64,000 nucleotides of DNA from Nioella aestuarii (GTDB taxonomy: Bacteria > Pseudomonadota > Alphaproteobacteria > Rhodobacterales > Rhodobacteraceae): contig NZ_JBPBBA010000019.1 of the NCBI RefSeq assembly GCF_050896395.1, forward strand, positions 1 to 64,000, written 5' to 3'. Position numbers and translations under genes: made by a program. Below, in pieces: positions 45,175 to 53,869 of this stretch; positions within the stretch are counted from its first letter, which is position 1, and each line of letters begins with the position of its first letter. The notes below the pieces were generated by a model. The model was given only the letters and a program-made list of their open reading frames with translations. It had not been told where the DNA came from and did no database searches.

Positions 45175-48018
45175 TCAGCCCATTGACCACCAACCGCGTT
45201 TTTTCGGGCGATCGTCATCAAGCGTGTCGTTCGCCACTGCCGCAGCGGGTTCAGGCTCTGCCTCGGATACGACAGGTTCTGCCTCCGGGGTTGCCTCTTC
45301 CTCTGCCACGGCGGCTGCCTGGGTTGTTTCAACCTCTGGCTCCGGTGCAGCGGCAGGTTCTTCCTGCGGGGCGGCTGCTTCCTCTGGCGATTCCACTTCT
45401 GCCGGAGCCTCTGGCGCTGTCTCTTCCGCCGCAGCATCAGTTTCAGCCACTTGCGCCGGGGTCTCCACTTCAGGCGCAGCGTCCGGCTCTGCCGGGGTTT
45501 CCGCGTCCGCGGATGGCGCTTCAGCCTCCGCAACCACGGGTTCCTCGACCTTCTTCTTGCGGCGGGTGCGTGGCTTGCGCTTGGGCTTTTCCTCGGCTGC
45601 CGGTGCTGGCGTCTCAGCTTCGGCTGGTGCCTCGGCGGCAACCTCTGCCACGACCTCTGCCGGCGCGTCCGCAGGTGCGGTGCCTTCGGCAGTCACGGAC
45701 TCGGCTTCCGCCTGTTCTGCTTCACGGTTCTCACCGTTCTCGCCGTTTTCGCCGTTTTCACCATTGTCCGTCTTGCGGCGCCCGCGCCCGCCACGACGGC
45801 GACGGCGCTTTTTCTTGGGCTGATCATCCGTCGCCTCGGGCGCTTCCGCCTCGGGGACCGCTTCGGCGGCCTCCTCGGCTGCAACCTCTTCGGCGATGGT
45901 GTCCATCAAGGCGCTGTCCATCGAGATGACCGGGGCAGCTGCTGCAACCCGACGGGTGGCTGTCTTGAACTTCTCAATCTTGAAATCCGGCGACACGAGC
46001 ATCGGGTCCGCTTCGATCCGGATCGACATGCCATAGCGCGCCTCGATCTCGGCCAGGTATTCGCGCTTGGCGTTCATGATGAAGTTCACGATACCCACGG
46101 GCGCCGTTACCAGGACCTCTCGCGAGCGGCGGCGCGTGCCTTCCTCTTCCAACTGGCGCAGAATGCTGAGCGCAAGACTGTCGTCCGAACGCACCAAACC
46201 GGTGCCATGGCAGGCGTGGCAGGGCTGCGTCGTTGCCTCAAGCATACCGGGGCGCAGGCGCTGGCGGCTCATTTCCAACAGGCCAAAGCCCGAGATACGA
46301 CCCACCTGGATACGGGCGCGGTCGGTTTTCAACTTGTCCTTCAGACGCTTTTCCACGGCGGCGTTGTTGCGCCGTTCATCCATGTCGATGAAGTCGATGA
46401 CGATCAGACCGGCCAAATCGCGCAGGCGCAACTGACGGGCAACCTCTTCGGCGGCCTCAAGGTTGGTCTTGGTCGCCGTGTCCTCGATCGACGCTTCCTT
46501 GGTGGCGCGGCCAGAGTTCACATCAATGGCGACCAGCGCCTCGGTCACACCGATCACGATGTACCCGCCCGAGCGCAGCTGCACCACCGGGTTGAACATG
46601 TCGGCCAGATAACCCTCGACCTGATGGCGCGCAAAGAGCGGCATCGGTTCGTTGTAGTGTTTCACGTTCTTGGCGTGGGACGGCATGATCATCTTCATGA
46701 AGTCCTTGGCATGGCGGTAGCCACGCTCGCCCTCGACCAGAACCTCGTCGATATCGCGGTTATAGAGATCGCGGATCGACCGGTGGATCAGGTCGCCTTC
46801 TTGATAGATCGCCGCCGGTGCAATGGATTTCAGGGTCAGATCGCGGACCTGTTCCCACTGGCGTTGCAGATATTCATAGTCGCGCTTGATCTCGGACTTG
46901 GTGCGCTTGGCACCGGCTGTCCGCACGATCAGCCCCGCGCCCTGCGGCACGTCGAGCGACACCGCGATTTCCTTAAGCTTCTTGCGGTCCACCGCATTGG
47001 TGATCTTGCGGGAAATGCCACCGCCACGCGCGGTGTTGGGCATCAGAACGCAATATCGGCCTGCAAGGCTCAGATAGGTGGTCAGCGCGGCGCCCTTGTT
47101 GCCACGCTCTTCTTTGACGACCTGCACCAGCATGATCTGGCGAACTTTGACCACTTCCTGAATCTTGTAGCGGCGTGGGCGTGGCTTGCGCACCGGACGA
47201 ATATCTTCGTGGTCATCATCATCGGCCACGGTCGAGATATTGGGGTCAACATCGGCGGCATCCGCGATGGTGTCATCGCCTGCATCGCTATCGTCATCCG
47301 CGCTGTCGTCATCCGCAGCCTCGGTGCTGGTATCAGCCTCGTCACCATCATCGGCATCAGCCTCTGAGTCTGCCGCTTCGGCAGGGGCTTCAACGGCTTC
47401 GACAGCTGGCGTGTCTTCCTCCGGTGCTGCGTCAACTGACGCGTCGGACTCTGCATCAGACGATATGTCCTGCGGCTTTTCGGCTGCGTCGGGGGCATCG
47501 GCTGCCATCGGTGCAACCAGCGTCGTTTCCTCTTCGTCAGACGACAGATCAACCACATCCATTCCGGACGGAGAGCCGCGCTTGCCGCCCTCAACCTCGC
47601 CCGTGGTCACCGCATCGCTGCGGCTATCGGCGGCCTGTGTCTCGCTGCCGTTTGCGGGCTTGCGACGGCGACGGCGCGACCGCTTGGGTCTGTTTTCAGC
47701 ATCCGCCTCAGCCTCGGCCTGAGCGCGGGCGTATTCCTGTTCCTCCGCGATCAGCGCTTCGCGATCGGCGGTTGGTATCTGGTAGTAATCGGGGTGAATT
47801 TCCGAAAAAGCGAGGAATCCGTGGCGGTTGCCACCATAATCCACAAAGGCAGCCTGCAACGAGGGTTCGACCCGCGTGACTTTTGCCAGATATATGTTTC
47901 CTGCCAGTTGCCGCTTGTTCAGTGACTCGAAATCGAATTCCTCGACCTTGTTTCCGTCAGCCACGACGACGCGGGTCTCTTCCGCGTGCGTGGCATCGAT
48001 GAGCATTTTCTTAGCCAT
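45175..48018 (-). CDS. rne: Ribonuclease E/G
   Basis: Main endonuclease of mRNA decay and rRNA/tRNA processing, and the scaffold of the degradosome. It has 947 residues from the ATG at 48018, which has AAGGAT upstream. Order: S1 domain interrupted by an acidic and basic insertion (about 81-285), then the catalytic domain with the metal Asp residues in VAIDVNSGRAT and VIDFIDM, the zinc-link CHAC followed by HGTG, and a disordered C-terminal scaffold rich in Ala, Glu and Pro with basic patches (KKKRRRRRGGRGRRK) ending at KKRGWWSMG. The insertion is far longer than in E. coli, which has none here. A 600-base non-coding leader precedes it. Confidence 0.94.
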   Translation of the reverse strand: MAKKMLIDATHAEETRVVVADGNKVEEFDFESLNKRQLAGNIYLAKVTRVEPSLQAAFVDYGGNRHGFLAFSEIHPDYYQIPTADREALIAEEQEYARAQAEAEADAENRPKRSRRRRRKPANGSETQAADSRSDAVTTGEVEGGKRGSPSGMDVVDLSSDEEETTLVAPMAADAPDAAEKPQDISSDAESDASVDAAPEEDTPAVEAVEAPAEAADSEADADDGDEADTSTEAADDDSADDDSDAGDDTIADAADVDPNISTVADDDDHEDIRPVRKPRPRRYKIQEVVKVRQIMLVQVVKEERGNKGAALTTYLSLAGRYCVLMPNTARGGGISRKITNAVDRKKLKEIAVSLDVPQGAGLIVRTAGAKRTKSEIKRDYEYLQRQWEQVRDLTLKSIAPAAIYQEGDLIHRSIRDLYNRDIDEVLVEGERGYRHAKDFMKMIMPSHAKNVKHYNEPMPLFARHQVEGYLADMFNPVVQLRSGGYIVIGVTEALVAIDVNSGRATKEASIEDTATKTNLEAAEEVARQLRLRDLAGLIVIDFIDMDERRNNAAVEKRLKDKLKTDRARIQVGRISGFGLLEMSRQRLRPGMLEATTQPCHACHGTGLVRSDDSLALSILRQLEEEGTRRRSREVLVTAPVGIVNFIMNAKREYLAEIEARYGMSIRIEADPMLVSPDFKIEKFKTATRRVAAAAPVISMDSALMDTIAEEVAAEEAAEAVPEAEAPEATDDQPKKKRRRRRGGRGRRKTDNGENGENGENGENREAEQAEAESVTAEGTAPADAPAEVVAEVAAEAPAEAETPAPAAEEKPKRKPRTRRKKKVEEPVVAEAEAPSADAETPAEPDAAPEVETPAQVAETDAAAEETAPEAPAEVESPEEAAAPQEEPAAAPEPEVETTQAAAVAEEEATPEAEPVVSEAEPEPAAAVANDTLDDDRPKKRGWWSMG

Positions 48019-48625
48019 GTGATCCTTGCACATGAACCCCGGATCGGCGCGCCAGGTGGCGCGCTTCCCGTGAATCCAAGCTGTCCTGAAAGGGCGACGG
48101 CGGCGGCGCACCCGGACGGGGCGCGGGCATCTGCCCTGCCTTGCCGTCCCTCAACTCTGCGCACGCGTTGCATCGCGGTTTATCTCCGATGGCCGGTCAT
48201 CGCCTGCCACCCGTTATTTCGCCCGAAACCCGGGCAATTTCTGTGTCAGGACCATCCCGGCCCCGGTGATCTTCCCGAAAACCGCGCCGCTTTTTCGCGC
48301 GCCGGAGATCGGTCAGAGAAACTTTGCGCAAGGCCCTTAAACACCGGACCTGCAATTTGTGACATTAAGGGCACTTCCGGGGGGATTACAATGGCAATTC
48401 GTCATCTGACGGTTGCATGCAGGGCGCCATTTGCGGGTGCAACCAGCCGTGGCTCTGGTTCTTGGCCGAAATGTTCAAGCCGAAGGCACTGCAGCCTCTC
48501 AGCTCTCACCATGGCTGTGATTTTCAATACGCCATGCCATCCGCGCCCAAGCGGCGGGCGAAGCCACCCCCTTGTGGGTTGGTTGAGAGCGACGCCCCCC
48601 GGTCCGCCAGCTTGCTGGCGAATTA
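48019..48625. other. Long leader of rne and an unexplained GC-rich stretch
   Basis: About 600 bases. The part nearest 48018 should be the 5' leader of rne on the minus strand. The part at 48391-48625 contains an ATG at 48391 after a GGGGGGAT ribosome-like site, opening an 85-codon frame to 48648 that overlaps the end of dctD. Its composition (Arg, Ser, Cys, Pro-rich) does not look like a real protein, and a non-coding RNA or repeat is as likely. A short hairpin CGCCAG/CTGGCG lies at about 48604-48620. Confidence 0.4.
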
Positions 48626-49945
48626 TCAGAGATAGTCCGACCTGCTGAGCCCGTATTTGGCCATCTTCTCGTTCAATGTCCGGCGCGGCAGGCACAGCTC
48701 TTCCATGACGCTGGCGATAGATCCGCGATGGCGACGCATGGTGTTGTCGATCAGCATCCGCTCAAACGCTTCTACATATTCCTTAAGCGGCTTGCCCTCG
48801 CTGCTCATCTGCGATCCGGTCTCCTCACCTTCGCTCATCAGAAGCGAGGCAATCGACCCCGATCCGCGTCGTTGCTGCAGGATCGCGCGCTCCGAGATAT
48901 TGATCAGCTGGCGCACGTTGCCGGGCCACGGTGCTTGCAGCAGCTGTGCGGCCTCCTGTGCCGTCACCTGCGGCGCGTCGGTGCCGTATTCTTCGGCGAA
49001 CTGCTCACCAAAGCGATTGAACAGCGTCAGAATATCCTCACCGCGCGCGCGTAGCGGCGGCAGGTCGATGCGCATGGCGGCAAGACGATAGAACAGATCA
49101 GGACGCAGCGCCTGTTCGCAGCCGGTGTCCGGGTCCGGCGCGTTGCAGATCGCAACGATCCGGGTCTCTGCAGGGGTGCCCATGTCCTCAATGGTTTTCA
49201 AAAGCCGTGCCTGAAGAGCCTGCGGCAACGCCTCCACCCCTTCCAACAGCAAAGATCCCCCGCGCGCCTGCTCGATAAGGGGCAGGTCCTGCCCCTCGCC
49301 CACGGGGCCAAACAGCATCGCGCCAAGCGCCGCCTCGTCATGCGCCGCACAGGCGACCGAGACCAGCGGCTTTCCCGCGCGCGGGCCCACGGCATGTAGC
49401 GCATGGGCCACCAGAGTCTTGCCGGTGCCGGTTTCCCCGGTAATCAGAACGTGGCCATCCGCCTGACCCAGATCCAAGATGTCCTCGCGCAGCCGCTCCA
49501 TCACAGGTGAAGACCCAATCAGCTTGCGCATCAGAACGGTGCCATCCGACAGCTCTTTGCGCAGCGCCCGGTTGTCGAGCGTCAGACGGCGGGTCTGACC
49601 TGCGCGCTTGGCAAGCTCGGTCATCCGGTCGGGGTTGAACGGTTTTTCCAGGAAGTCATAGGCCCCAAGCCGCATCGCCTCCACCGCCATGGGCACATCG
49701 CCATGACCGGTGATCATGATTACCGGCAGGCTGCTGTCCATGCCCATCAGGCGTTTCAGAAAGGCCATGCCGTCCATGCCCGGCATCTTGATGTCGGTGA
49801 CCACAACCCCGGAATAGTCCGGGCCGATATTCTTCAGCGCCTCTTCGGCGCTGCCATAGGTCTCGGTCTGAAAGCCCGACAGCGCCAGCCATTGGCTGAT
49901 CGACTGGCGCATGTCCTGTTCGTCATCGACGATTGCAATCCGCAT
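48626..49945 (-). CDS. dctD: DctD-like response regulator lacking the GAFTGA loop
   Basis: Receiver plus AAA+ plus helix-turn-helix regulator of 439 residues, paired with the kinase upstream. The receiver has phospho-Asp51 (VVVTDIKMP) and Lys101. The AAA+ domain has Walker A GETGTGKT (170-177), but the region where NtrC-type proteins have LFGHEKGAFTGA reads LFGPVGEGQDLPLIEQA (211-227), so the sigma-54-contacting GAFTGA motif is missing, and the Walker B acidic residue falls in LLLEG instead of LFLDE. The arginine finger region FYRLAAMRIDLPPLRARGEDI is kept. The helix-turn-helix is at the end (GSIASVMEELCLPRRTLNEK). It may act without sigma-54. Confidence 0.88.
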   Translation of the reverse strand: MRIAIVDDEQDMRQSISQWLALSGFQTETYGSAEEALKNIGPDYSGVVVTDIKMPGMDGMAFLKRLMGMDSSLPVIMITGHGDVPMAVEAMRLGAYDFLEKPFNPDRMTELAKRAGQTRRLTLDNRALRKELSDGTVLMRKLIGSSPVMERLREDILDLGQADGHVLITGETGTGKTLVAHALHAVGPRAGKPLVSVACAAHDEAALGAMLFGPVGEGQDLPLIEQARGGSLLLEGVEALPQALQARLLKTIEDMGTPAETRIVAICNAPDPDTGCEQALRPDLFYRLAAMRIDLPPLRARGEDILTLFNRFGEQFAEEYGTDAPQVTAQEAAQLLQAPWPGNVRQLINISERAILQQRRGSGSIASLLMSEGEETGSQMSSEGKPLKEYVEAFERMLIDNTMRRHRGSIASVMEELCLPRRTLNEKMAKYGLSRSDYL

Positions 49946-49964
49946 GGCTCTTCCTCTGTTTCAT

Positions 49965-51731
49965 TTACTCGGCGGCGGCGCTGCCGTGATCTGCCCGTGG
50001 CAGGCGCACTTCGAAGACGGCGCCGCCCTGATCCCCATTGCGCGCGGTCAGCCGCCCGCCGAGATCCTTGACGATGCCGGACGAAATGGCGAGCCCGAGG
50101 CCCACCCCGTCGCCGGGTTTCTTTGTCGTGTAGAATGGCTCGAACAAAGCGTCGAGATCGTCAATACCCCGTCCGTTGTCGCGCACGGTCAGCACAACCT
50201 CGTCACCCTCCGCAACAATCAGGTCCAGTTCACGCACGTCCTCGCCCTTCATTGCGTCCAGAGCATTGCGCAGCAGGTTGATGATCACCTGCTCCAATCG
50301 CAGCCGGTCGGCCATAACCAGTACCGGCTGACGCGGGATGCTCTGTGTGATCTCGACCGTCATCTTCCGAAGCTGCGGTTCCATCATCGTCAGGGCCGAG
50401 CTGAGCGCCTCGCGCATATCGACCTCCTGAAACGCCTCGCCGCCCTTTCTGGCATAGGATTTCAGCTGCCTTGTGATGGCCCCCATCCGGTCGATCAGAT
50501 CGTCGATCCGCTGGAACGAGGACAGCGCCTCTTCCGACCGTCGGCGTTGCAAGAGCAGCTTGGCTCCGGCCAGGTAGGTCTTCATCGCCGCAAGGGGCTG
50601 GTTCAGCTCGTGGCTGACCGCGGCAGACATTTCGCCAAGCGCCGCGAGTTTGGAGCTTTGGGCAAGGCTTTGTTCCGCCTCTTCGAGGGTCTTTTCGACC
50701 TTCTGACGTTCGGCGATTTCCCGCTGTAGCCGGTCATTCAACCGGCGAAGCTCCGCCGATTCCCGTTGAAAGACAACCGATTGCAGCCTGGCCCTGCGAC
50801 TGAGCAAATAGAACGCCGCCGCCAGAAACAACGCGAATCCCATGATCTCCAGCGCCAGGACCCCGTTCACGCGTTCCCGGACCGAGTCGTAGGCCGTGAA
50901 CGAAACAAGCATCCAGCCCCGAAACGGGATGCGACTTTCAAGTCTCAGAGTAGACGAGCCGCTGAAATATGGTCCGGGATTGGCAAACGCCCAGTCCCCT
51001 GCCGCTTCGATCGCACGCTCGATAGCACTGTCAGGCGACTGCACCGCGACGGCTTCCGCTTCGTTGCGGCCCCGCCAACGCGGCTCCGTCGACAGGATGA
51101 TCCGACCTTCCGAATTGGCGACGAACACCGCCTCTGACGTGCCGCGCCAGCGGTCGGAAAGACGCCCCAGATCGACACGAACAAGGATAACTCCGAGCAG
51201 TAGAGAGTCATCCTCGACCCGCCGCGAGAAGGTGAAATTAAAGGCGCCCGTATCCAGTTCCGTGGTCGTGAACACCGTGTCGTTCGATCGCTGCGCTTCA
51301 ACAAAATAAGGCTGATCGCGGTGTTGTTCTCCGATCTGATGCCGGTCTGTCGCCGCCACCACACGCCCTTCGCGATCCAGAAGCTCAATCGAGGCCGCGC
51401 CGATTTCCTCCCGGTAAGAGATCAGCCGCTGCGACGTGGTGGAAAACTCTCCGACGGACAGAGCGCGCACCAAAGTGGGATCGCGTGACAACAATAGCGG
51501 CACGACGGAATTGCGCTGAAGTTCCGAGATGATCGAGCCGGAATAAAGCGCCAGCCGCAGTTCCGCCCGGTTGCGGGTGGTCTCGGTAAAGCGGTCTGTG
51601 AGCCAGATGTTAGAGACCCAGACGACAACCCCGGCAACCGCCAGGAACACGACCAGAAGACCGCGCAAGATCCATGCACGGCGCCCTGACGATGCTCGCA
51701 GGGCCACATCAGAACGCAGCGGCCTGTTCAT
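49965..51731 (-). CDS. dctB: DctB-like sensor histidine kinase
   Basis: Membrane sensor of 588 residues for the regulator encoded 19 bases downstream. TM1 (about 23-43), a periplasmic double-PAS-like region (about 45-285), TM2 (about 290-312), a coiled-coil linker with KTLEEAEQSLAQSSKL, then HisKA with the phospho-His in GEMSAAVSHELNQPLAAMK and HATPase with VIINLLRNALDAM, VRDNGRGID and GVGLGLAIS. This layout is that of C4-dicarboxylate sensors. No dctPQM transporter genes are within the window, so the ligand is inferred from architecture only. Confidence 0.88.
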   Translation of the reverse strand: MNRPLRSDVALRASSGRRAWILRGLLVVFLAVAGVVVWVSNIWLTDRFTETTRNRAELRLALYSGSIISELQRNSVVPLLLSRDPTLVRALSVGEFSTTSQRLISYREEIGAASIELLDREGRVVAATDRHQIGEQHRDQPYFVEAQRSNDTVFTTTELDTGAFNFTFSRRVEDDSLLLGVILVRVDLGRLSDRWRGTSEAVFVANSEGRIILSTEPRWRGRNEAEAVAVQSPDSAIERAIEAAGDWAFANPGPYFSGSSTLRLESRIPFRGWMLVSFTAYDSVRERVNGVLALEIMGFALFLAAAFYLLSRRARLQSVVFQRESAELRRLNDRLQREIAERQKVEKTLEEAEQSLAQSSKLAALGEMSAAVSHELNQPLAAMKTYLAGAKLLLQRRRSEEALSSFQRIDDLIDRMGAITRQLKSYARKGGEAFQEVDMREALSSALTMMEPQLRKMTVEITQSIPRQPVLVMADRLRLEQVIINLLRNALDAMKGEDVRELDLIVAEGDEVVLTVRDNGRGIDDLDALFEPFYTTKKPGDGVGLGLAISSGIVKDLGGRLTARNGDQGGAVFEVRLPRADHGSAAAE

Positions 51732-51771
51732 GAAGTAAATCTAGGGGTTTGACGGCAGAGCCTCAAGCCCG

Positions 51772-52440
51772 TCAGGCTGCGACAAGCGCCTGTGACAGCC
51801 CGGTGAACATCGCCCACCCGTCGGTACCGCCATGGTTGGCGTCGACGACCCGTTCGGGGTGGGGCATCATGCCAAGCACCCGGCGGTTTTCAGATAGCAC
51901 CCCTGCAATGTCATCGGTCGCGCCGTTGGGGTTGCCCACATAGCGAAAGGCAACGCGATCATCGGCCTTGAGCGCCGCCAGCCCGTCCGCGTCGATGACA
52001 TAGTTGCCATCATGATGCGCCAGCGGGATGTCGATCTGCTGACCTTTGGCATACCCTTGCGTGAACACGCTGTTGCTGGTTTCGACCGAAAGCGTCTGCA
52101 TCCGGCAGATGAATTTCAGCCCCGCATTGCGCATCAGCGCGCCGGGCAGCAAACCGGTTTCGCAAAGCACCTGAAAACCGTTGCAGATGCCAAGGGCATA
52201 GCCGCCCCGGTTCACATGCGCCGCAACCGCCTGCATGACCGGCGATTGCCCGGCAATGGCCCCGCAGCGGAGGTAGTCGCCAAAGGAAAATCCGCCAGGA
52301 ATGCCCACGATATCGACGCCCTCAGGCAGCGTCGGATCCTTGTGCCAAACCATGTCGACCGAGAACCCCGCCTTGCGGAAGGCCACGGCCAGATCACGGT
52401 CGCAGTTTGAACCGGGGAAGACGATGACGGCAGCTTTCAT
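51772..52440 (-). CDS. purQ: Phosphoribosylformylglycinamidine synthase subunit I (glutaminase)
   Basis: Class I glutamine amidotransferase subunit that feeds ammonia to PurL in purine synthesis. It has 222 residues. The start MKAAVIVFPGSNCDRD is typical, the nucleophile is Cys86 in ALGICNGFQ, and the His/Glu of the triad are in MMPHPERV. AAGGAAAGG lies before the ATG. An alcohol dehydrogenase gene lies between it and purS. Confidence 0.95.
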   Translation of the reverse strand: MKAAVIVFPGSNCDRDLAVAFRKAGFSVDMVWHKDPTLPEGVDIVGIPGGFSFGDYLRCGAIAGQSPVMQAVAAHVNRGGYALGICNGFQVLCETGLLPGALMRNAGLKFICRMQTLSVETSNSVFTQGYAKGQQIDIPLAHHDGNYVIDADGLAALKADDRVAFRYVGNPNGATDDIAGVLSENRRVLGMMPHPERVVDANHGGTDGWAMFTGLSQALVAA

Positions 52441-52510
52441 GGGGGCACCTTTCCTTGGGTGGCGATCTTGATCCGCCCCTTACCGCAAATGCGGGCGGGG
52501 GCAAAGGGGC

Positions 52511-53554
52511 CTATCGCGTGAAATCGGTGATCACGGCCACGCCAGGCGGGGTCGGCCCGTCAAAAGCGGCCAGTTCGGCGCTGGCATCCGACAGGCTCAC
52601 GCGGCGGGCAATCATCGGGGTCAGGTCCAGCGCACCCCCTTCAATGAGCGACAGCAGCGAGGGATAGCGCCAGGACGGCATACCGCGCGTGCCGTAGATG
52701 GCAAGTTGCCCGGAATAGACCGCATCCCATGGCAACGTCATATTGACGTGATCCCCGGCCGGCATTCCGACTTGCACCATGCGCCCAAGCTTTCGCAATG
52801 ATTTCATGGCATTGATCGTGGTCACTTCGAATCCGAGCGCCTCAACCGCCAGATCTGCGCCGCCTTTGGTGATTTCCCTGATCTCGCCCACGGGATCGGC
52901 CCCGGCCGCGTTGACAGCTGCATCAATGCCAAGTTCGCGCGCGTGATCCAGTTTTTCCTGCACCACGTCCGCGACGACAACACGCGCGCCAAGCGCCTTG
53001 CCAATAAGGGCTGCGGCCAGGCCGATGCCGCCTACTCCCCAGATTGCCAGCCACTCCCCCGGACGAAGCGCCGCACGCCCCGTCAAAGCGTGCCAGGCGG
53101 TCGTGACCCGGCACCCAAGCGCGGCGGCAAGGGCGGGGTCCATCCCCTCTGGCAGACTGGTCAGGTTGGCATCCGCCCGCGCCACCGCCAGCCTTTGGGC
53201 AAAAGCACCTGGGGCGGTGAAGCCGGGAATGATCTGTGTGGCACAGACAGTCTGATGACCGGCACGACAATCCGGGCAGGTGCCACAAGCCAGGATAAAG
53301 GGAGCAATGACCCGGTCACCAACCCGCCACTGGCTGACCTCGCGGCCAACTTCGCACACCACGCCGCAATATTCGTGTCCAGGGATCTGCGGCAGCGGCA
53401 CGTCGGGTTCATGCCCGCCCCAAAGATGCCAGTCGGACCGGCAGATGCCACAGGCCAGCACGTCCAGCACCACCCCATCGGGCGGACATTCCGGGTCGGG
53501 CAGGTCCGTGACCTGCAAGGCCGTGCGGGGCTGGATCAGCTGCGCGGCCCGCAT
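52511..53554 (-). CDS. Zinc-dependent alcohol dehydrogenase family protein
   Basis: A 347-residue MDR-family NAD(P)-dependent dehydrogenase. Catalytic zinc ligands are Cys38 (GICRSDWH) and His60 with Glu61 (PGHEYCG); structural zinc ligands are Cys90, Cys93, Cys96 and Cys104 in CGTCPDCRAGHQTVC. The cofactor fold reads GVGGIGLAAALIGKALGARV. The start codon lies 5 bases after the purS stop, so its translation is likely coupled to purS. The substrate is unknown; there is no known need for such an enzyme in purine synthesis. Confidence 0.88.
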   Translation of the reverse strand: MRAAQLIQPRTALQVTDLPDPECPPDGVVLDVLACGICRSDWHLWGGHEPDVPLPQIPGHEYCGVVCEVGREVSQWRVGDRVIAPFILACGTCPDCRAGHQTVCATQIIPGFTAPGAFAQRLAVARADANLTSLPEGMDPALAAALGCRVTTAWHALTGRAALRPGEWLAIWGVGGIGLAAALIGKALGARVVVADVVQEKLDHARELGIDAAVNAAGADPVGEIREITKGGADLAVEALGFEVTTINAMKSLRKLGRMVQVGMPAGDHVNMTLPWDAVYSGQLAIYGTRGMPSWRYPSLLSLIEGGALDLTPMIARRVSLSDASAELAAFDGPTPPGVAVITDFTR

Positions 53555-53559
53555 CAGGT

Positions 53560-53790
53560 TCAGCCCATGGCGATCGAGTAGCTCTCGATCACCGTATTGG
53601 CGAGCAGTTTTTCGCACATCGCCTTGACCGTGTCCTCAGAGGTGCCATCGGCCAGATCGAGCTCGATCACCTTGCCCTGGCGGACACCCTCGACGCCGTC
53701 GAAGCCCAAAGCCCCAAGCGCGTGGCGCACGGCCTCGCCCTGCGGGTCCAGAACGCCTTGTTTCAGCATTACGGTCACGGTTGCGCGCAT
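53560..53790 (-). CDS. purS: Phosphoribosylformylglycinamidine synthase subunit PurS
   Basis: A small 76-residue subunit that bridges PurQ and PurL. The start RATVTVMLKQGVLDPQGEAV, then the RQGKVIELDL strand and CEKLLANTVIESYSI match the family closely. The ATG at 53790 has AGGGGCG upstream; the frame is open slightly further but begins in a repeat copy (53804-53824). It is followed directly by the dehydrogenase gene. Confidence 0.93.
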   Translation of the reverse strand: MRATVTVMLKQGVLDPQGEAVRHALGALGFDGVEGVRQGKVIELDLADGTSEDTVKAMCEKLLANTVIESYSIAMG

Positions 53791-53803
53791 CGCCCCTGCC
53801 CTT

Positions 53804-53824
53804 TTCTTCTTGGTCCAAATACTC
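53804..53824. repeat. Copy 2 of a short interspersed repeat
   Basis: Differs at one of 21 bases from 19936-19956. It lies between purC and purS. Both copies have the same strand orientation. Confidence 0.55.
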
Positions 53825-53869
53825 AATCGGCGCGCGCTGATCACGCGCGCATCGGTTCATTTCGCCAGC

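Noticed and set aside
45451..47367. 638-codon open frame on the + strand
   Set aside because: It is the reverse of rne. The minus-strand reading has clear RNase E motifs, and the + reading is low in family-like content.
49911..50729. 272-codon open frame on the + strand
   Set aside because: Antisense to the kinase domain of dctB.
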